Assembly (NCBI GenBank): GCA_029262115.1
Contig: JAJCZZ010000108.1
Span: 1 to 64,000, forward strand
DNA: 64,000 nt
Reading direction: 5' to 3'
Source of the DNA: Gemmatimonadota bacterium
GTDB lineage: Bacteria; Gemmatimonadota; Gemmatimonadetes; Longimicrobiales; Gaopeijiaceae
Part shown: positions 60,135 through 64,000 of the stretch, piece by piece
Numbering within the stretch: the stretch's first letter is position 1
Layout: the number at the start of each line of letters is the position of its first letter
Notes under the pieces: generated by a model
What the model saw: only the letters and a program-made list of their open reading frames with translations
What the model was told of the DNA's origin: nothing
Database searches by the model: none
Translations under genes and position numbers: made by a program

Positions 60135-62119
60135 GTCCCGACCTTCTTACGAAGCCCTGGAAGATCCTCGTGGTCGACGACGACGAGGTCGATCGGCTGG
60201 TCGTGCGTCGGGCGCTGAAGCAGGCGGACGTGTCCGTCGACGTGCACGAGTCCGAAGATGTGGCCTCAGCGACCCAGGCCATCCGGGAGGGCGACTTCGA
60301 CTGCGCCTTGGTGGACTACCACCTCCCGGACGGAGACGGGCGGGACATCCTCGCGGTCATCCGCCGGAACGGGCACCGCCTCCCGGTGGTCATGGTCACC
60401 GGACATGGTGACAACTCGCGTGCGATCGAGTTGATGAAGGAGGGCGCCTACGACTATCTGACCAAGGGAAGCTTCGAGTCGAAGGAGTTGATCCGCACCA
60501 TCCACTATGCCATGAGCGCGCACCGAGCCCAAATGCGAGAGCGCGAGAACGCTGCTTTGCACCGGGCTCTGGCGGAGGCCGGGGAGCGGTTCGGTGGCAC
60601 GCTGGACTACCGTGCGACCGTCAACGCCGTGGTCGACTTGTTCGTGCCGCACTATGCGGATTCTTGCCATATCCAGGCTGCATCGGACGTGCCGGGTGGC
60701 GGATCCCAGCCGGGAGCGTGCCGGACGCACGACGCCGAGTCGGGCGACGCCCTTGGAGGCGAGCATGTTTTCGAGCGTGATCTTTCCGCGAGTGGGCGGG
60801 AACTCGGCCGGCTCCGTCTCGAGCGGAGGGAACCGCGAGGAGCGTTCTCGACCGAGGAGGTGGATCTCATCTGCCACCTGTCGGACCGCGCTGCCGCCGC
60901 GCTGGACAGCGCCAGACTCTTCGGCGACCTGCACGACGAGTCGGCGGTTGTGGCCGCCCTCAATCGCGTGGGACGGGCGCTCGCGGGAACGCTCGACCCC
61001 TCAAAGATTGCCGAGACCGTGGTTCGGGAGGGCATGCAGCTGACGGGCGCTTCCGTGGGCGCTCTTTATCAGCCAGCGGATCCAGGGGGGCGACCGGGGG
61101 TGTTCTTTCGCGCCGGGTCCGAGCACGACACGTCGTCCGATGCCATGCCGCCCGATGGGGCGGGCGCACGTTGGCTCAGCGCGGTCGAAGGGGCCCGTTC
61201 CGCGGTGAGGTACGGCGCGGACGATCTCGACCACCCGTTCGCGAGCGGAGATGCGCTCGGCAGCTATCTCGCTGTCCCCGTGGCGACTCACGAAGGGGAG
61301 TGCGCGGCCGGTCTGTTCTTCGGACACCCCGACCCGGGCACCTTTCGCGACCGGGCGCGCACGCTTGCGGAAGGGATCGCCGCTTGGGCGGGCGTGGCCC
61401 TGGGGAACGCAGAGTTGTTCCGCGAAGCCCGGGCTGCGGTGCAAGCCCGCGACGAGGTCATCGGTATCGTTTCTCATGACCTCCGGAACCCACTCAACGC
61501 CATCCTGTTCACTACGGCCATGCTGCTCGACATGGACCTCGATCCAGAGGTCCGACGCGAGCAGTTGGGGCGCATTCGGCGCTCCGGTACTCGCATGAAC
61601 CGCCTGATTCAGGACCTGCTGGACGTGACCCGCATCGAGGCGGGCGGGCTTTCCGTCGACTTGGATCGCGTTGCGCTGGCGGATGTGCTGGTGGAGACGC
61701 AGGAGATGATGGTCCCTCTGGCTGACGAGCGGGGCTCGACCCTGGTCGTGGACCTACCCGACGATGACGTCGACGCCTTCCTGGATCGTGAACGGGTGGT
61801 CCAGCTTTTCGGCAACCTCATCGGGAACTCCCTCAAGTTCACCCCGGGCGGGGGTGAGGTTCGGTTCGGTGGTCGCAGGATCGACGACCGGGTTGAACTC
61901 TTCGTGTCCGACAACGGCCCAGGCATCCCCTCGGACCAGATCCACAATCTGTTCGATCGCTTCTGGCAGGGAACGGAACGTCGAAAGGAAGGCGCGGGAC
62001 TCGGCCTGCCGATCTGCAAAGGCATTGCGGAGGCGCACGGCGGTTCGATCGACGTCGACACGTCCCCCGCCGGCACGACGTTCACGGTCCGGATGCCCGT
62101 GCGTCCGCGGGGCGTGTAG
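60131..62119 (+). CDS. Hybrid sensor kinase: REC-GAF-GAF-HisKA-HATPase
   Basis: GTG 60131 starts a 662-residue soluble protein. An N-terminal receiver (I-L-V-V-D-D-D-E-V-D; phospho-Asp in A-L-V-D-Y-H-L-P-D-G; Lys in Y-L-T-K-G-S) is followed by two GAF-like domains (about 150-285 and 290-435), a HisKA helix (V-S-H-D-L-R-N-P-L-N-A) and a HATPase domain (N-L-I-G-N-S-L-K-F; D-N-G-P-G-I; G-A-G-L-G-L-P-I-C). A receiver at the N terminus means it is controlled by another kinase, most simply the one two genes upstream. The output target is not encoded here. Confidence 0.9.
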   Translation: MSPDLLTKPWKILVVDDDEVDRLVVRRALKQADVSVDVHESEDVASATQAIREGDFDCALVDYHLPDGDGRDILAVIRRNGHRLPVVMVTGHGDNSRAIELMKEGAYDYLTKGSFESKELIRTIHYAMSAHRAQMRERENAALHRALAEAGERFGGTLDYRATVNAVVDLFVPHYADSCHIQAASDVPGGGSQPGACRTHDAESGDALGGEHVFERDLSASGRELGRLRLERREPRGAFSTEEVDLICHLSDRAAAALDSARLFGDLHDESAVVAALNRVGRALAGTLDPSKIAETVVREGMQLTGASVGALYQPADPGGRPGVFFRAGSEHDTSSDAMPPDGAGARWLSAVEGARSAVRYGADDLDHPFASGDALGSYLAVPVATHEGECAAGLFFGHPDPGTFRDRARTLAEGIAAWAGVALGNAELFREARAAVQARDEVIGIVSHDLRNPLNAILFTTAMLLDMDLDPEVRREQLGRIRRSGTRMNRLIQDLLDVTRIEAGGLSVDLDRVALADVLVETQEMMVPLADERGSTLVVDLPDDDVDAFLDRERVVQLFGNLIGNSLKFTPGGGEVRFGGRRIDDRVELFVSDNGPGIPSDQIHNLFDRFWQGTERRKEGAGLGLPICKGIAEAHGGSIDVDTSPAGTTFTVRMPVRPRGV

Positions 62120-62246
62120 GACTTCGTTGTTCACGTGGCCTTCGGCGACCCTGAGCGTTCTCGTAGTGGCCTCCCGATAGGGGCCGTGTTGCGTCTGGGT
62201 CGCCCCCTGCCGCGGAGCAAGCTCCACACCCGAGGATCTCGGTGCC

Positions 62247-63350
62247 ATGGCTGAGTGGAACGTGCTGGAGCACGGGGCGGCGGGAGACGGAGTCACCGTC
62301 GACGACGGGGCGGTGTCGGCCGTCCTCGCTCGTGCCGCGCCCGGCGATACGATCCGGTTCCCGGCGGGTCACGCGTTCCTGATCGACCAGATCCGTTTGG
62401 GCCGGGCCGTCGTCATCGAGGCGACCGGAGCGACGTTTCGAAAGTCGCCGCGGACGCCCGACCACATGTTCATCGACAAGGCGGGCCTGGCGGGAGGAAC
62501 GCGTGTACTTGGGGGGCGATTCGATATGAATCGAGGCGCCTTTTCGGTCGGGCAGACCGTCTCGCCGTTCCACTTCGTGCGGACGGCGGACCTGGTCTTT
62601 CGTGGGATCCACGTGCGCGACGGAATCGAGGAGGGCCTCAAATTCTATGGGTGCTCCAGAGTTCGCGTCCTGAACTCCCGCTTCGAACGGGTGCGCAACA
62701 ACGGAGTCCAATTCCACACACCAGCAGTGGACGGACACACGGGCGGACGGCCTCGGACCGACAGCCACGATCTGACCGTGCATGGCTGCACCTTCGAAGA
62801 CGTGGACGACGACGCGGCCGGCCTGCTCGATGGACACGGTGTCACGTTCAACGCGACGGATACGCGCTTCACGACGCGGGACGGCGTCGTCCACGGATGC
62901 GAGTTCCGACGGTGCATCCGCGGGATCTGGGCGGAATTCGGGGGAGGCCCGGGACGGCAGCCAGGCCGGCGACTTCGCTTCGTCGCGAACGACGTCTCGG
63001 ACTGTGACTTCTTCGGGATCGGCATGGTCGGCGTAGAAGACGGTGCCATCGTCGGGAACGACGTACGCAACACCGGAAGTCGTATTCCCGACCCACCACG
63101 CACGTCCGACGAGACCATAGGCATTGTCATCTCCGGCGACAGCTATGTCGAAACACACCGGATCCTCTGCGCCGAAAATCGTGTGGAGGACGATCGGGGC
63201 AGGGGCGCCAGGATGCAGTACGGCATCCGCATCAAACGTGGAAGCCAGCACACGGTCCGAGGAAACCAGGTGAGCGGAGCGCTGCGGGCCGACGTGGCGG
63301 TGGAGCGGGCGGTCCGGGCCTCGGACGTCGGCGGTCCGGCTGCGGGGTAG
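62247..63350 (+). CDS. Right-handed parallel beta-helix protein (pectate lyase-like fold)
   Basis: The 367-residue protein starts with N-V-L-E-H-G-A-A-G-D-G-V-T-V-D-D, the N-terminal cap motif of pectate lyase/glycosidase-28-like beta-helices, then shows many short strands with G-x-x-F/V and N-x-F/V turns (F-R-G-I-H-V-R-D; N-S-R-F-E-R-V-R-N-N-G-V; V-H-G-C-T-F-E-D-V-D-D-D-A). No signal peptide is visible, unusual for the fold. The catalytic D-D pattern of polygalacturonases is not clearly present, so substrate and activity are open. It may be a polysaccharide lyase or epimerase. Confidence 0.8.
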   Translation: MAEWNVLEHGAAGDGVTVDDGAVSAVLARAAPGDTIRFPAGHAFLIDQIRLGRAVVIEATGATFRKSPRTPDHMFIDKAGLAGGTRVLGGRFDMNRGAFSVGQTVSPFHFVRTADLVFRGIHVRDGIEEGLKFYGCSRVRVLNSRFERVRNNGVQFHTPAVDGHTGGRPRTDSHDLTVHGCTFEDVDDDAAGLLDGHGVTFNATDTRFTTRDGVVHGCEFRRCIRGIWAEFGGGPGRQPGRRLRFVANDVSDCDFFGIGMVGVEDGAIVGNDVRNTGSRIPDPPRTSDETIGIVISGDSYVETHRILCAENRVEDDRGRGARMQYGIRIKRGSQHTVRGNQVSGALRADVAVERAVRASDVGGPAAG

Positions 63351-63384
63351 CCGACCGTTGAAGCGCAGGCCGGCGGTCGCGGCG

Positions 63385-64000
63385 TCAGCGTGCGCCGTCG
63401 AGAAGGGCCTCGGCCACCGCTCGTTGAAGGGGACCGACGTCGGGGTACCGGCCGTCCGACCCGACCCCTGTGTTCTGACGGTTCGTGAGAAGCACGATCC
63501 CCAAGCCGGTCGACGGCACGCCGAGAACGTACGTCCCGGTGAAGCCGGTGTGAACGAACGAACCCGAGGGCGCATAGTCGGGCACCTGCCATCCAAGAGC
63601 CTGACCGGCGACGGACTCGGTCGTGAAGCGGTCGACCACGGAACGGCGGACGATCCGGCGACCGTCGAGTGCCCCGCCGTCGAGGAGGACGCGAAGGAGT
63701 ACGGACAGGTCACCCGCCGTGGAGAAGAGGCCGGCGTGACCGGCGGCCCCGGCGAACGCGTGCCACGCGTTTCCGTCGTTCACCTCGCCCACCAGCGTAT
63801 GGCGCCGCCACTCGTCCCAGCTGTCGGCGTCTCCCTCGATGCGGTAGCCGAACGTGGTGTCGTGCACCATGCGGTACTCGAAGGGATTCCCGTGGGAGGT
63901 CGCGGCGAAGGGACCGCCGGGAAGACGCGGGGCCCCTGTATCCTCGCCGTCGCGCCGCGCCGGCCGGAAGCCCGTGTGGTTCAGACCGAGGGGCTGGTAG
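63385..64000 (-). CDS. Serine beta-lactamase family protein, C-terminal part (5' end outside the window)
   Basis: The frame is open to the right edge and ends in TGA at 63385. It encodes the C-terminal 205 residues of a class C beta-lactamase/penicillin-binding-like fold: Y-Q-P-L-G-L-N-H-T-G-F, A-G-H-A-G-L-F-S-T-A-G-D-L, and the H-T-G motif in F-V-H-T-G-F-T-G (equivalent to K-T-G). The S-x-x-K and Y-x-N motifs would lie upstream, beyond 64000. Members are often secreted esterases or D-aminopeptidases rather than antibiotic-resistance enzymes. The ATG at 63870 is internal to the domain. Confidence 0.85.
   Translation of the reverse strand, partial: YQPLGLNHTGFRPARRDGEDTGAPRLPGGPFAATSHGNPFEYRMVHDTTFGYRIEGDADSWDEWRRHTLVGEVNDGNAWHAFAGAAGHAGLFSTAGDLSVLLRVLLDGGALDGRRIVRRSVVDRFTTESVAGQALGWQVPDYAPSGSFVHTGFTGTYVLGVPSTGLGIVLLTNRQNTGVGSDGRYPDVGPLQRAVAEALLDGAR

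Overview
The window is uniformly GC-rich with tightly packed genes. Several traits recur in Gemmatimonadota and related phyla: a PadR regulator paired with an ADOP-type FtsX/MacB permease, a winged-helix/BTAD regulator anchored in the membrane, a full Bat operon, many secreted metallopeptidases and many orphan histidine kinases. Gemmatimonadota is therefore the best guess; no rRNA or marker gene here proves it. The only stable RNA gene seen is tRNA-Ala(UGC).

Layout. 0-7 kb: the tail of a Toprim-domain protein from the left edge, a thrombospondin type 3 repeat lipoprotein, and a two-component pair whose kinase carries two frame breaks and whose regulator is a REC-winged helix-BTAD-transmembrane fusion. 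7-18 kb: padR-ADOP, greA, an AttEFGH-like ABC/FtsX/lipocalin set and cardiolipin synthase. 18-21 kb: a MhqO/MhqD-like ring-cleaving dioxygenase plus esterase, and a PAS kinase. 21-28.3 kb: a seven-gene efflux operon with minimal spacing (TetR, TolC, HlyD, two ATPases, two ABC-2 permeases), resembling E. coli cecR-ybhGFSR. 28-37 kb: a BtuF-like protein, a thioredoxin-fold protein, an M50B-like membrane protease, a parvulin lipoprotein, an M15 peptidase, a ThDP enzyme and an M20 peptidase. 37-43.8 kb: a receiver/kinase pair preceded by a decayed receiver start, an M14 carboxypeptidase and an alpha/beta hydrolase. 43.8-52.6 kb: moxR-DUF58-batD-like-batA-batB-batC-batD-batE. 52.6-53.3 kb: tandem repeats and tRNA-Ala. 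53.3-58.4 kb: a copper module (copA, copB, DUF305) divergent from a sensor kinase. 58.4-62.1 kb: a kinase/receiver/hybrid-kinase signalling cluster. The right edge has a beta-helix protein and a partial serine beta-lactamase family protein.

Most unusual signals. (1) Next to the copper genes, the response regulator that should precede the kinase is reduced to a 39-codon remnant: about 19 N-terminal residues joined in frame to the C-terminal tail, still overlapping the kinase start. Its probable target, three GTTCAnCCn-type direct repeats at an exact 11-bp period, survives in the divergent promoter. (2) In the Bat operon three mini-ORFs of 16-18 codons each begin inside the stop of one gene and end inside the start of the next. 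A fourth junction instead carries a 4 x 30-bp tandem repeat read as an Arg-rich leader on BatD. (3) A 17-codon ORF behind a perfect extended Shine-Dalgarno is followed by a strong terminator. (4) The broken kinase near 6-7 kb lies beside a sequence resembling an Illumina adapter, so its damage may be an assembly problem.
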